The notes under the pieces were generated by a model. It did not search any database. It was not told the DNA's origin and worked only from the letters and a program-made list of their open reading frames with translations. From Pseudanabaena biceps (lineage in GTDB: Bacteria; Cyanobacteriota; Cyanobacteriia; Pseudanabaenales; Pseudanabaenaceae): a DNA stretch of 64,000 nucleotides. Numbering within the stretch: position 1 is the first letter of the stretch; each line of letters starts with the position of its first letter. The stretch covers positions 744,001 through 808,000 of the forward strand of contig JAATWA010000001.1 of the NCBI GenBank assembly GCA_013361095.1, written 5' to 3'. Below, one piece after another: positions 54,061 to 63,349 of the stretch. A program made the position numbers and the translations under genes.

Positions 54061-54771
54061 CTAAATGAGTTGTGAGAAAAAGCCATAGGTAAAAAGTTTG
54101 GGAAAGTTAAAGATTTGTCGATGCGTAATAAACTCAAAGAAGAACTTAACTGCCGTAAAAGATTTGCATAAATGGTAGAACTCACGAATAAATCGCTTAG
54201 CCTGTAACCAAATATCTTCAATCGGATTTTGTTTTGGATCGTTAGGTGCAAAACGTATACAAGTAATTTTCCAACTTGACTCGTCAAGAGAATGATTGGT
54301 TAGAGCAAGATAATCTTTTACCTCTTGAGAACGATGATAACTAGCGCCGTCCCAGATTACAGCAATCTGGTTGTTTTCATTCAGGTCTTGTAAATATTTC
54401 AGAAAAGCTACAGTACTTTCAGAGTTACCTGCACTAGCCGCTTGAATTACACATTCCTGTGTATACAGGTTTACAGCACCATAATAAGTCTGTCGCTCTT
54501 TTTCATTAGTTATGGGTATTTCAATACGTTCTTGTTTTTTGCCCCACACATATCCACAAATATCTCCCCATAGTAAATGGCATTCATCAGCAAAAAATAT
54601 AACTAACTTCTCAGCAAGGATCTCAGGACGATGCTTTCCTAGCCATTCTGTAATCTCGTCCTTTTTTTTTTTGAATAATGGTGGGGTCTCCTTTCGGATT
54701 ATGCTTTTGCGTCTTTTTCCAGCTAATTCCAGCTTTCTCAAATATGGCGTAATAGCTTTGTTTAGACTCAA
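54061..54771 (-). CDS. IS630-family transposase, catalytic frame (orfB)
   Basis: The DDE part of the transposase in 236 codons. Catalytic residues are D62 in IFFADECHLLWGD, D141 in VIWDGASYHRS and E185 in DPKQNPIEDIW. The first 35 codons are only a shadow of orfA; true catalytic sequence starts after the A11 run (KKKDEITEWLGKHRPE). Expression requires a shift from orfA. Confidence 0.88.
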   Translation of the reverse strand: MSLNKAITPYLRKLELAGKRRKSIIRKETPPLFKKKKDEITEWLGKHRPEILAEKLVIFFADECHLLWGDICGYVWGKKQERIEIPITNEKERQTYYGAVNLYTQECVIQAASAGNSESTVAFLKYLQDLNENNQIAVIWDGASYHRSQEVKDYLALTNHSLDESSWKITCIRFAPNDPKQNPIEDIWLQAKRFIREFYHLCKSFTAVKFFFEFITHRQIFNFPKLFTYGFFSQLI

Positions 54772-55144
54772 ATACTACGTTGTACTCATCCTCAATATAT
54801 TCTTGTAATTCTACTAAGTTCCAATAATTCTTAGCCTGTAACCATGCATTTATTGCTTGGTTTTGCATTTCGCTCAGATAACCGACCTTACCTTTATATC
54901 CTAGCAATAATCCTTCTAATCCCTTATCCACATATATTTTTGTCCATTTACTGACATATCCCGAACCCACTCCCAAAATATCTTTGATCTGCCAATGCTT
55001 ATATCCTTCGAGATACATTTGTACCGATACACCTCTCTTTAATTCTCTTGCATCTCGATTTGTTTCGATAAATTCTTGCAGTTCTTCTGTCATTTTCATG
55101 CCCTCTAGGAATATATTTCCTATCTCCATTTTCTCACAACTCAT
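54623..55144 (-). CDS. IS630-family transposase, DNA-binding frame (orfA)
   Basis: A 173-codon frame with two helix-turn-helix units: VQMYLEGYKHWQIKDILGVG followed by GYVSKWTKIYVDKG, and later YNVVFESKQSYYAIFEKAGI. After KGDPTIIQKKK at the A11 run the frame gives an unrelated tail (GRDYRMARKASS). Loss of one A at the run, or a +1 shift, joins it to orfB. The ATG at 55144 is in the terminal repeat. Confidence 0.88.
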   Translation of the reverse strand: MSCEKMEIGNIFLEGMKMTEELQEFIETNRDARELKRGVSVQMYLEGYKHWQIKDILGVGSGYVSKWTKIYVDKGLEGLLLGYKGKVGYLSEMQNQAINAWLQAKNYWNLVELQEYIEDEYNVVFESKQSYYAIFEKAGISWKKTQKHNPKGDPTIIQKKKGRDYRMARKASS

Positions 55145-56418
55145 TTAGGATTGCTATAGACATCGATAATCTCTGAAGCTTTCTTGTTTTCACCAAGCTG
55201 TCTAAATAATGTAACAGTGCCATTCAAATCATTTGTTGAAACATATTTAGTGTTCTTTTTAAAGCTTTCGTAAATGCCACTAATTACCTCATCTGTATTA
55301 TTATCAAATGTTTCATGATATAAGTTCCAAGATTCTTTAAACGAACCTAATGATCTTGATGCAATTATTTCTCCATTCTTTTTCTCTGCTTCCCTTTTAA
55401 AATCTTCCTCAATGAAATAGCCTGCACGGATGGATTCTGCTAATACTAAATCAAAACTATCAGTATGATTATAGTTATAACTATGTAATAATGAGCGCCA
55501 TTTCTTCTTTTCTTCGTTATCGTCTTGAGCTGCACCAATTCCTAAAAAGTTGTAACCTAAATGTATAGTAAATTCTAGAGGCGGGATATCTTGAACACTC
55601 TTAGAACAGTAATGACAGTAGGTAAATAACACCAATGAATGAATTAATTGGTCTCTGAGTTCTTGCTCATATGAACTAGCTAAAGGTATAGATAGATCAA
55701 CCAATTTCTCGATTTTTTTAAGTACACGTATATTCTTAATTCCTAATTTTGGAGTTAATTCTTTTAGTTTATTAGACTCATAAGTGTTTTTCTGAAATGC
55801 GATTTCAGCACATTCATCTGCTGTCGGAGAAAAGTGCATCTCAAGATCAATCACCTTTTCTTTGTATTTTGAATATTCCTCTATTCCATCTTCCTCGTCA
55901 TTTAGCAGAATAATAATCTTGCATTTTTTCTGTTCTTTTAAGAAAGAGATAAGACCAAGGATATCTTTAATATCAAGCGCTCTTCCTTTTCTTTCAAGAT
56001 CATCTATACATATTAATATTTGGCTGAGTGAGAGAAATGAAAGAGACTCAATAGCAGGAGTAATCCCTTTTAAAACTAAAACATCTTTAAATATATTAAA
56101 AGACTTTCTAGTCAGCTTTTCAAGCAAACTGGAAGTGTTTTGTTTAAATGTTTCTATACTAGCTCCAACTCCTATCAATTCACGATCTATAACATTTTCA
56201 AATATTGCATATTTGAAAGCGTCTAAGGAATTAATTCCAAACATTGAAACATAAGAGTATTTTTTTAATGCAACTCGATTTTCTTTTTGAGCATCTGATA
56301 AAAATGTATTCCAAGCATAGGTTTTACCAACTCCCCATTCACCCTTAATAGCTATCACTTCTGGCGTGCCGTGGCTAACAAACTTATTTATTTGCTGTTT
56401 AATTATTTCAATTGACAT
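55141..56418 (-). pseudogene. KAP-like P-loop NTPase, N-terminal part, interrupted by IS630
   Basis: 425 codons, the last four (SNPK) and the stop being supplied by the IS. Walker A is GEWGVGKT (residues 26-33) and Walker B ILICIDDLER (134-143); FLKEQKKCKIIILLNDEE resembles the next strand and sensor. The layout fits the KAP/STAND-like NTPases common in anti-phage loci. The composition is strongly AT-rich. The original protein was about 558 aa. The truncated product keeps the ATPase core and might still be made. Confidence 0.82.
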
Positions 56419-56548
56419 TTTTTAATCCAATCTCTAGTTTAAAAGGCTACTTATTTACATTCATAAAAATATTTTTATTCAGCAATAACTTTTTTATTTA
56501 GTTCTACCGATTAAATTACGGATTGATCGCAAATAAGAAATATTAAGA

Positions 56549-56815
56549 CTAAAAGTGAGTCCTAAAACGACTATCTTGAACAAAATCAAGACATTCAGCC
56601 AAATCATCACCTTGCCAAGTTCCCGAATGACGTAACAAATCACTGGCTTTTTTATTACGCTTCAGAGGCGGAATACGACGAAACTGTTTGTTACTCGCAT
56701 CGCCTTTAGCTTCAATCGAATCAATAAAACTGCTAACCAAGAAAAGACGCTCTAGCGGCAATTGAGATATTTGCTGTTCAACTCTTTCTCGTAACTCAGA
56801 GTAAGTCATACGCAC
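56549..56815 (-). CDS. Small hypothetical protein, antitoxin-like
   Basis: An 88-aa protein. An N-terminal helix pair, RERVEQQISQLPLERLFLVS, leads to a basic middle and a C-terminal LRHSGTWQGDDLAECLDFVQ then DSR. That ending resembles many cyanobacterial antitoxin-like proteins encoded next to PIN or RelE toxins. No toxin gene adjoins it; upstream the divergent chlG gene begins. It is possibly an orphan antitoxin. Confidence 0.6.
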   Translation of the reverse strand: MRMTYSELRERVEQQISQLPLERLFLVSSFIDSIEAKGDASNKQFRRIPPLKRNKKASDLLRHSGTWQGDDLAECLDFVQDSRFRTHF

Positions 56816-56956
56816 CTCATTTGGTTAGATAAAACAATAGCAAACCTATGCTAATCATTATGTCATAGCTTATTTGATTGCTTTAGCGTGGTACATCGAT
56901 CGCCTAAGTATTACTACGGGCTATAATCAACCGCAAGTCTATAAATTTTTGTAAAT

Positions 56957-57943
56957 ATGTCGTCCCCAACCCCTGACGTACCAGCGAGCGAGTCTCGCGA
57001 AGCCCGTACCCGCCAAATGCTCGGAATGAAAGGTGCGGACATTAAAGAAGCTTCGATCTGGAAGATCCGCTTACAATTGATGAAACCGATTACATGGATA
57101 CCCCTAATGTGGGGCGTACTCTGTGGTGCAGCATCCTCTGGTGATTTTACATGGTCAATTGAAAACGTATTGCGATCGCTACTTTGTATGCTCATGTCAG
57201 GGCCATTACTGACAGGCTATACCCAGACGATTAACGATTACTACGATCGCGAAATTGACGCAATTAACGAGCCATATCGTCCGATTCCATCGGGAGCAAT
57301 TCCCCTCAATCAAGTCATTGCTCAGATTTGGATTTTATTACTCGGTGGCATTGGTGTAGCGGTGATCCTTGATATCACCGCAGGTCATACCGACTTCATC
57401 ATGACCAAGTTAGCGCTTGGTGGTTCATTTGTTGCCTATATCTACTCCGCGCCACCTTTGAAGCTCAAGCAGAATGGTTGGCTGGGTAACTATGCTCTCG
57501 GAGCTAGCTATATCGCTCTCCCTTGGTGGGCGGGGCATGCGCTCTATGGGACTCTCAACTGGACAGTGGTAGTCGTGACGCTGTTCTATAGTCTGGCTGG
57601 TTTAGGGATTGCCGTAGTTAACGACTTCAAAAGCGTTGAAGGCGATCGCGAATTGGGATTGAAATCTTTGCCCGTGATGTTTGGGGTGCAGAATGCTGCA
57701 TTAATCTCAGCAACGGCGATCGATGTTTTCCAGATTGGTATTGCTGTTTATCTAGTTACCGTTGGTGAGCAATTACTAGCTAGCTTAATTGTGCTGTTAG
57801 TGATTCCTCAGATTACCTTTCAAGATATGTACTTCTTGCGCGATCCGCTCAAGAATGACGTGAAATATCAAGCTAGCGCCCAACCATTCCTCGTAATTGG
57901 AATGTTAGTCGCAGGTATTGCGATGGGACATGCAGGTATTTAA
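56957..57943 (+). CDS. chlG: Chlorophyll synthase
   Basis: A 328-aa UbiA-family prenyltransferase with eight to nine membrane helices. Motif I is NDYYDREIDAINEPYRPIPS (prenyl-diphosphate and Mg binding) and motif II is VNDFKSVEGDRELGLKSLPV. The YIYSAPPLKLKQNGW segment is typical of ChlG. It esterifies chlorophyllide with phytyl or geranylgeranyl diphosphate in the thylakoid. A short terminator hairpin overlaps its stop. Confidence 0.96.
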   Translation: MSSPTPDVPASESREARTRQMLGMKGADIKEASIWKIRLQLMKPITWIPLMWGVLCGAASSGDFTWSIENVLRSLLCMLMSGPLLTGYTQTINDYYDREIDAINEPYRPIPSGAIPLNQVIAQIWILLLGGIGVAVILDITAGHTDFIMTKLALGGSFVAYIYSAPPLKLKQNGWLGNYALGASYIALPWWAGHALYGTLNWTVVVVTLFYSLAGLGIAVVNDFKSVEGDRELGLKSLPVMFGVQNAALISATAIDVFQIGIAVYLVTVGEQLLASLIVLLVIPQITFQDMYFLRDPLKNDVKYQASAQPFLVIGMLVAGIAMGHAGI

Positions 57944-57981
57944 GTAATTAAAGGAGTGTTAAGCACTCCCTTAATTACTTG
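57942..57981 (+). terminator. Imperfect hairpin at the chlG stop
   Basis: AAGTAATTAAAGGAGTG pairs with CACTCCCTTAATTACTT around a TTAAG centre with two mismatches. It begins in the chlG stop codon. It is the first hairpin after the 6.4-kb gap without palindromes. Confidence 0.65.
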
Positions 57982-58079
57982 ATGAAATAACTCCTAAAGG
58001 GTGATTTTTGTAAACTTGTTTATTGCTATAGATCAATAAACTGATAGCACCGATACGTCAAAAAAATTTGCGAATATTC

Positions 58080-59360
58080 ATGATGAAAACTCAACTGCCA
58101 CAAAGGCGATCGCCACTCGTCATATCAGATAAGTCATTGAATAGAGCGTTAGGTGCTGTAATTAGTATTTTGCTAGTTTCTTGCTCATCCAATGCTCCTC
58201 AATCGGGAGGATCTAGAGCCGCTCTTGTACCGATCGCTCCCGTAGAATCAGGAACAGTCACCGATAGTTCCGACTATGTGGCGAATCTACAATCACGCCA
58301 ATCAGTAACCCTGCAACCAAGGGTCGATGGCTATGTTCAGGAGATTTATGTCAAGGCAGGCGATCGCGTAGAAGCGGGTGCGCCAATTTTGAGGGTTGAT
58401 CCCACTAAACAGCAAGCAGTAGTACAGCGATCAGTTGCTGCCGTCGCAACTTCCCAAGCTGATTTTGAAAGTGCTAGAGCTACCCTCACGCAATTACGCG
58501 CCCGCAAAGAATCAATCTTATCTAATGTTGATTTTAGTCAAAAAGAATATGATCGATTCAATCGTTTAACTGAACAAGGCGCAACAGCCAAGCAAAAGCT
58601 CGATGAAGTTGCTAATAGCCTAAGAAATGCCCGCGCTGAGCTAGGTCAAATTGATGCTCAGATCTCAGCCCAACAAGCTAGCATTAACAGTGCTGCTACG
58701 AGAATTGAAGAGAATCGTGCGGGTGCAGTTCAAGAAGAAGTGCAACTCGATTTTTATACGGTGACAGCTCCCTTTGCAGGGATTGTCGGCGATATTCCTA
58801 TCAAAGTTGGCGACAATGTTAGCAGTACCACGCAACTGACAACTGTTACCCAAAATCAAGTTTTAGAAGTGCAGGTTTCTATTCCTGTGGAAAATGCGAC
58901 CCGCTTAAAAATGGGAATGCCAGTGGAACTATTGGATGCTCAGGATAAACCCTTAAGTAAAGGGAATATTGCATTTATCTCACCCAATATCAATTCGGCA
59001 ACGCAATCAGTACTTGTTAAAGCTGCTTTTAATAATGGAAATAATCAACTGCGAGCTAATCAATTTGTCAGAACTCGGATAATTTGGTCTGCTCGTCCTG
59101 GAATCTTAGTTCCCACTACAGCGATTTCCAGATTGGGTGGTCAGGACTTTGTATTTGTTGCTGAAGAGAAATCTACTGATGGTAAGTCTCAATTAGTTGC
59201 TAATCAAAAGCCCGTTAAGCTCGGCAAAATAAATGGCAATCAGCAAGAGATTTTAGAAGGTTTAACTGCAAAGGATAAAATTGTCGTAGCGGGAATTCTC
59301 CAGTTACAAAATGGAGCCGCGATCGCGCCTTTACCACAAACCCCACCAGCTTCCAAATAA
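58080..59360 (+). CDS. RND efflux periplasmic adaptor lipoprotein (HlyD/AcrA type)
   Basis: A 426-aa membrane fusion protein. The N-terminus has a lipobox (ILLVSC) within LGAVISILLVSCSSNAP, so it is probably a lipoprotein. The lipoyl halves are SVTLQPRVDGYVQEIYVKAG and VTAPFAGIVGDIPIKVGDNV, separated by a coiled coil (residues about 100-220). A beta-barrel and a C-terminal domain follow. It should join an RND pump to an outer-membrane channel, but neither is in this window. I use ATG 58080 over TTG 58068. Confidence 0.87.
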   Translation: MMKTQLPQRRSPLVISDKSLNRALGAVISILLVSCSSNAPQSGGSRAALVPIAPVESGTVTDSSDYVANLQSRQSVTLQPRVDGYVQEIYVKAGDRVEAGAPILRVDPTKQQAVVQRSVAAVATSQADFESARATLTQLRARKESILSNVDFSQKEYDRFNRLTEQGATAKQKLDEVANSLRNARAELGQIDAQISAQQASINSAATRIEENRAGAVQEEVQLDFYTVTAPFAGIVGDIPIKVGDNVSSTTQLTTVTQNQVLEVQVSIPVENATRLKMGMPVELLDAQDKPLSKGNIAFISPNINSATQSVLVKAAFNNGNNQLRANQFVRTRIIWSARPGILVPTTAISRLGGQDFVFVAEEKSTDGKSQLVANQKPVKLGKINGNQQEILEGLTAKDKIVVAGILQLQNGAAIAPLPQTPPASK

Positions 59361-59389
59361 ATACAGCGCTTTGCGCTTTCTTGTACTAC

Positions 59390-59448
59390 ACAAAGCCAAA
59401 AAACAAAGGGGAGGCGCTTCGCGCCTCCCCTTTGTTTTTTGGCTTTGT
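59390..59448. repeat. 59-bp perfect palindrome touching the secA stop
   Basis: Arms of 28 bp begin ACAAAGCCAAAAAACAAAGG and end on GGAGGCGC around TTC. The left flank is ACAGCGCTTTGCGCTTTC. It fills the convergent gap between the adaptor gene and secA and could terminate both. Confidence 0.92.
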
Positions 59449-62255
59449 TAAACAAACTCTGCTTCAATACTCGTAGGCTGTTGCTGTGGACGAGGATCAA
59501 ACTCGAAGAGTGAGTAAACTACATCACGACGAATTTGAGTCATCATGTCAAGGAAAATTTCGTAACCTTCGCTCTTATATTCGATTAAAGGATCTTTTTG
59601 TCCATATCCACGCAAGCCCACCGACTCCCGTAAGGCTTCCATTGCTTGCAAATGATCCCGCCAGAGGGTGTCGATTCGTTGCAAGATGAAGAAGCGCTCA
59701 GCTTGACGCATCAATCCGACCTGTAGACCTTCCACTTGAGCTTCCTTAATCTCATAGGCACGACGAACTTCTTCTCGCAAAAATGCTTGCATCTCTGGTA
59801 AAAACATATCGTCAAGCTGTTCTGGCTCAAGGTCTTGCAATAGATTTACAAACTCCTTGATCTTCTTAACCATTGCCTCCAAGTTCCATTCTTCGGGAGG
59901 TAGCTCTGGGTTGACGTAGGCATTGACGATATCATCCATCGTGCGCTCCCCATACTCGATCACGCGATCGCGTAGATCCTCACCTTCCAACACACGACGA
60001 CGCTCGGCGTAAATCGCTCGGCGCTGATTATTCATCACCTCATCGTATTCAAACACCTGTTTACGGATGTCGTAGTAGTAAGTTTCTACTTTCTTCTGAG
60101 CATTTTCTAGAGCGCTAGTGAGCATTCCTGAACTGATGGGCATATCCTCTTCCACGCGGAAAGCATTCATCAAACCTGCTACGCGATCGCCTGCAAAAAT
60201 TCGCATCAAGTTATCTTCAAGACTGAGGAAGAAGCGAGTCGAGCCGGGGTCTCCTTGACGACCACAGCGACCACGCAGTTGGTTATCTACACGGCGTGAC
60301 TCATGGCGCTCTGTTCCAATTACATGGAGTCCGCCTAGTTTGGTGACTTCTTCATGTTCTGCGTCAGTTACCTGTTCATATTCCCGTTTGATCAATATGA
60401 AAGAATCGCGTAATTTTTGGATGACTTCATCTTCAGTAGGTGCTTTTTCAGAGGCAACAGCAATCATATCTTCTGCTTCTAGTTCAGTTTGGCTCATTCT
60501 CCCCAGCTTCTCAGCAGCAAAGTCTACAGCATTTTTGAGTAATGTCTGTGCATCTTTTGATAGTTCGCAGGGATAGAGCGTTTCTGAGACAGCCCAAGAT
60601 TTCTTCTTTGATTCCGCATTTGTCCCAAACCCCTGTCCCTTTTGGGGGCGATCGCCAAACATGCGCTGACCTTGGTTAGTGAAGTCATCGTCTTCTTCAG
60701 GACGTACGATCATTGGCATAAAGCTTTCGCGCACTTTTAGCCGAGCCATATAGTCAGCATTACCACCAAGGATAATATCTGTGCCGCGACCTGCCATGTT
60801 GGTTGCGATCGTCACTGAACCTTTGCGCCCTGCTTGAGCGACGATCTCAGCTTCCCGTTCCACATTCTCTGGCTTCGCATTTAGCAAATTATGAGGAATC
60901 TCTTTTTCGCTAAGTAGACGAGATAGAATTTCTGACTTCTCAACGCTAGTAGTTCCCACCAGCACAGGACGACCTGTTTCGTGCATTTCGCGACATTCTT
61001 CAGCAACAGCTCGCCATTTAGCAGCTTCCGTTTTATAAACAACGTCCGACCAGTCACCACGTCCACTCTTTTGGTTGGTGGGCATGGTCGTGACTTCGAG
61101 ATTGTAGATCTTACCAAGTTCTGCTTCTTCGGTTTTGGCTGTGCCTGTCATTCCGCCCAGTTTGGGATAGAGCAGAAAGAAGTTTTGATAGGTAATCGTC
61201 GCTAGTGTCTGGGTTTCATTCTCAATGTCTGTACCTTCTTTGGCTTCGATCGCTTGGTGCAGACCATCACTCCAACGACGACCGGGCATAACGCGACCTG
61301 TAAATTCATCAACGATGGTTACTTCACCATCACGAACAATGTAATTAACATCGCGCAAAAAGAGTTCTTTGGCTTTGAGAGCATTGAAGACATAGTGCGC
61401 CCAAGGATCAGCCTGATCAAATAAATCGCTAACGCCCAGCAGTTTCTCAGCAAGCTCAAAACCTTCATCGGTCATCACGACATTACGTTGCTTTTCATCA
61501 ACTTCGTAATGGGTTTCTTGTTGCAACTGCTCCGCAATCTTGACAGCTCCCAAATATTTCTCGGTGGGACGCTCCACCATTCCTGAAATGATGAGTGGTG
61601 TTCTTGCTTCATCAATTAAGATTGAGTCAACTTCATCGATAACACAGTAGTTAAAAGGACGTTGCACTACTTCTTCGATGCTAGTCGCCATGTTGTCACG
61701 CAAATAGTCAAAACCTAGCTCACTATTGGTGGCGTAGGTAATATCACAGCCATAGTTTTTGCGGCGCTCGACTGGCTCCATTGAGTTTTGGATCAAACCC
61801 ACAGACATCCCCAAAAATCGATGCACCTGCCCCATCCACTCGGCATCACGGCGCGCCAGATAGTCATTGACCGTAACCACATGCACGCCTTTGCCTGACA
61901 AAGCATTGAGATAGCTGGGTAGGGTTGCTACAAGGGTTTTGCCCTCGCCTGTTTTCATTTCCGCAATTTCCCCGCGATGTAGCACCATGCCACCGAGCAT
62001 CTGCACATCATAATGCCGCAGCCCCAAAACTCTAGTAGCAGCCTCACGCACTACGGCAAAAGATTCTGGCAGTAGATCTTCCAGTAATTCCCCTTTTTCG
62101 AGACGTTGTTTAAATTCTCCTGTTTTTCCTTGCAAGTCGCGATCGCTGAGTGCCGCAAATTCTGGGGCTAGGGAGTTAATGAGCGCCACGTCAGGACGGA
62201 GCTTGTCCAGTTTGCGCTTGTTAGGATCGCCAATTAGGTTTTTAAGGTTAAACAT
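59448..62255 (-). CDS. secA: Preprotein translocase ATPase SecA
   Basis: A 935-aa motor protein. It has [20 protein letters not shown] (Walker A), [18 protein letters not shown] (DEAD-type), [29 protein letters not shown] and the helical scaffold. Like other cyanobacterial SecA proteins it lacks the C-terminal zinc-binding CxCxSGK segment and ends [16 protein letters not shown]. An insertion near residues 540-600 ([16 protein letters not shown]) is also typical. It serves both plasma and thylakoid membranes with SecYEG. Confidence 0.97.
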   Translation of the reverse strand: MFNLKNLIGDPNKRKLDKLRPDVALINSLAPEFAALSDRDLQGKTGEFKQRLEKGELLEDLLPESFAVVREAATRVLGLRHYDVQMLGGMVLHRGEIAEMKTGEGKTLVATLPSYLNALSGKGVHVVTVNDYLARRDAEWMGQVHRFLGMSVGLIQNSMEPVERRKNYGCDITYATNSELGFDYLRDNMATSIEEVVQRPFNYCVIDEVDSILIDEARTPLIISGMVERPTEKYLGAVKIAEQLQQETHYEVDEKQRNVVMTDEGFELAEKLLGVSDLFDQADPWAHYVFNALKAKELFLRDVNYIVRDGEVTIVDEFTGRVMPGRRWSDGLHQAIEAKEGTDIENETQTLATITYQNFFLLYPKLGGMTGTAKTEEAELGKIYNLEVTTMPTNQKSGRGDWSDVVYKTEAAKWRAVAEECREMHETGRPVLVGTTSVEKSEILSRLLSEKEIPHNLLNAKPENVEREAEIVAQAGRKGSVTIATNMAGRGTDIILGGNADYMARLKVRESFMPMIVRPEEDDDFTNQGQRMFGDRPQKGQGFGTNAESKKKSWAVSETLYPCELSKDAQTLLKNAVDFAAEKLGRMSQTELEAEDMIAVASEKAPTEDEVIQKLRDSFILIKREYEQVTDAEHEEVTKLGGLHVIGTERHESRRVDNQLRGRCGRQGDPGSTRFFLSLEDNLMRIFAGDRVAGLMNAFRVEEDMPISSGMLTSALENAQKKVETYYYDIRKQVFEYDEVMNNQRRAIYAERRRVLEGEDLRDRVIEYGERTMDDIVNAYVNPELPPEEWNLEAMVKKIKEFVNLLQDLEPEQLDDMFLPEMQAFLREEVRRAYEIKEAQVEGLQVGLMRQAERFFILQRIDTLWRDHLQAMEALRESVGLRGYGQKDPLIEYKSEGYEIFLDMMTQIRRDVVYSLFEFDPRPQQQPTSIEAEFV

Positions 62256-62402
62256 AGATACCGAGGATACCGAAAGCAGTTAAAACGGGGGATGGGCAAA
62301 CCTTTTTGTCAGACAGCAGGTTGTTATATTACATATTAACCGACTAGTGAATATACAAGCTTCGGTTTCCCGAATCTGCCCTGAGTCTATTTTGAGTTGT
62401 TT

Positions 62403-62504
62403 TATAGCTGTCTCCAGTCAAAAGCCCAAAGAGTATGAGGCGGCGCGATGCGCCGCCTCATACTCTTTGGGCTTTATGCCCTAATAAAAGTGGCGACAGC
62501 TTTA
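62403..62504. mobile_element. About 102-bp MITE-like unit around a 55-bp palindrome (62421-62475)
   Basis: The ends TATAGCTGTCTCCA and TGGCGACAGCTTTA form a near-perfect terminal inverted repeat. The centre has 26-bp arms (AAAGCCCAAAGAGTATG) and a GAT loop. The right inner flank TATGCCCTAATAAAAG corresponds to TATGTCCTAGTACACT in other copies. Confidence 0.75.
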
Positions 62505-62511
62505 CTTTATA

Positions 62512-62566
62512 ACAAACCATAAAGATGAGTGCGGCGCAAAGCGCCGCACTCATCTTTATGGTTTGT
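62512..62566. repeat. 55-bp perfect palindrome (26-bp arms, AAA loop)
   Basis: Arms begin ACAAACCATAAAGATGAG and end on GCGGCGC around AAA. It lies 8 bases from the preceding MITE-like unit and 34 bases before the esterase start. Confidence 0.92.
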
Positions 62567-62600
62567 ACTAGCTAACTCTAGCGTTGCTATATTTAAATTT

Positions 62601-63245
62601 ATGAATTATCTCTACCTTCATGGCTTTGCCTCTAGCCCCAGATCCTACAAAGCCCAGTATATGCAACAAAAATTTGCAGACTTAGGCTTAACTTTGCATA
62701 TACCTGATCTTGATCTCGCGGATTTTTCAACGGTCACGCTCTCTGACCAATTGGCTTATCTTGATCGCAACTATTTACAAAACAATCAACCGATCTCGGT
62801 CATCGGTTCTAGTCTTGGTGGATTTCTTGCTGTATTACTCGCAGCCCAAAGTCCACTAGTTCAGAAATTAGTATTACTTGCGCCCGCTTTTGGCTTTGGC
62901 GATCGCATTGCTCAGGCAATTGGAGTCGAAAATGTTAACAAATGGCGAGAAGATGGCACACGCGAGTTTTTTCATTATGGACTCAAGCGACCTGTAAATT
63001 TGCACTATCAATTCATTGTTGATGCTCAGAAATATTCGGAACAGAGTTTGCAGCGATCAATCCCTACCTTGATCTTTCATGGGATCCATGATGATGTTGT
63101 CCCCGCATCTCTAAGCGAAGAATTTATAAAGGGGCGATCGCAAGTGATATTGAAATTGTTAGAGGATGATCATGCCCTTGGCAAAGATCTGGATAGTATG
63201 TGGCGAGATATCAAAGATTTTTTGTTCTCCGATCTTCCCTCCTAG
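62601..63245 (+). CDS. YqiA/YcfP-type alpha/beta hydrolase (esterase)
   Basis: A 214-aa small hydrolase: MNYLYLHGFASSPRSYKAQY, nucleophile elbow VIGSSLGGFLAVLLA (Ser), acid in LIFHGIHDDVVPASLS, and His in LLEDDHALGKDL. It is close to the YqiA/UPF0227 group with broad esterase activity. ATG 62601 is taken; the longer frame from 62529 reads the palindrome. The gene is single. Confidence 0.87.
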   Translation: MNYLYLHGFASSPRSYKAQYMQQKFADLGLTLHIPDLDLADFSTVTLSDQLAYLDRNYLQNNQPISVIGSSLGGFLAVLLAAQSPLVQKLVLLAPAFGFGDRIAQAIGVENVNKWREDGTREFFHYGLKRPVNLHYQFIVDAQKYSEQSLQRSIPTLIFHGIHDDVVPASLSEEFIKGRSQVILKLLEDDHALGKDLDSMWRDIKDFLFSDLPS

Positions 63246-63249
63246 TGAA

Positions 63250-63345
63250 TACTCCCTTCCCGCTATAAAACTAGACATTAGAAACCAAGAATTAGCGTTG
63301 CGGCGCGAAGCGCCGCAACGCTAATTTTTCACTGGGAAGGGAGTA
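63250..63345. mobile_element. 96-bp MITE-like unit, third copy
   Basis: The ends TACTCCCTTCCC (63250-63261) and GGGAAGGGAGTA (63334-63345) are perfect inverted repeats. The inner hairpin 63290-63326 is AATTAGCGTTGCGGCGC around GAA. The internal CTAGACATTAGAAACCAAG corresponds to the stretch in the 6502 unit. It starts 4 bases after the esterase stop. Confidence 0.78.
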
Positions 63346-63349
63346 ATTG

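Larger units (their letters stand above)
54053..55156 (-). mobile_element. IS630-family insertion sequence, 1104 bp
   Basis: The 28-bp terminal inverted repeats are perfect (54053-54080 and 55129-55156), starting TAGCAATCCTAAATGAG. TA direct repeats flank the element (54051-54052; 55157-55158), the target duplication of this family. The transposase is in two overlapping frames on the minus strand, joined at an A11 run. The orfA start and the orfB stop both lie inside the terminal repeats. The element splits a KAP-like NTPase gene. Confidence 0.93.
62256..62600. other. 345-bp gap between divergent secA and yqiA-like genes
   Basis: It holds a 102-bp TATAG-ended unit (62403-62504) and a second palindrome (62512-62566). 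The first 150 bases should carry the secA promoter. No gene is seen. Confidence 0.55.
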
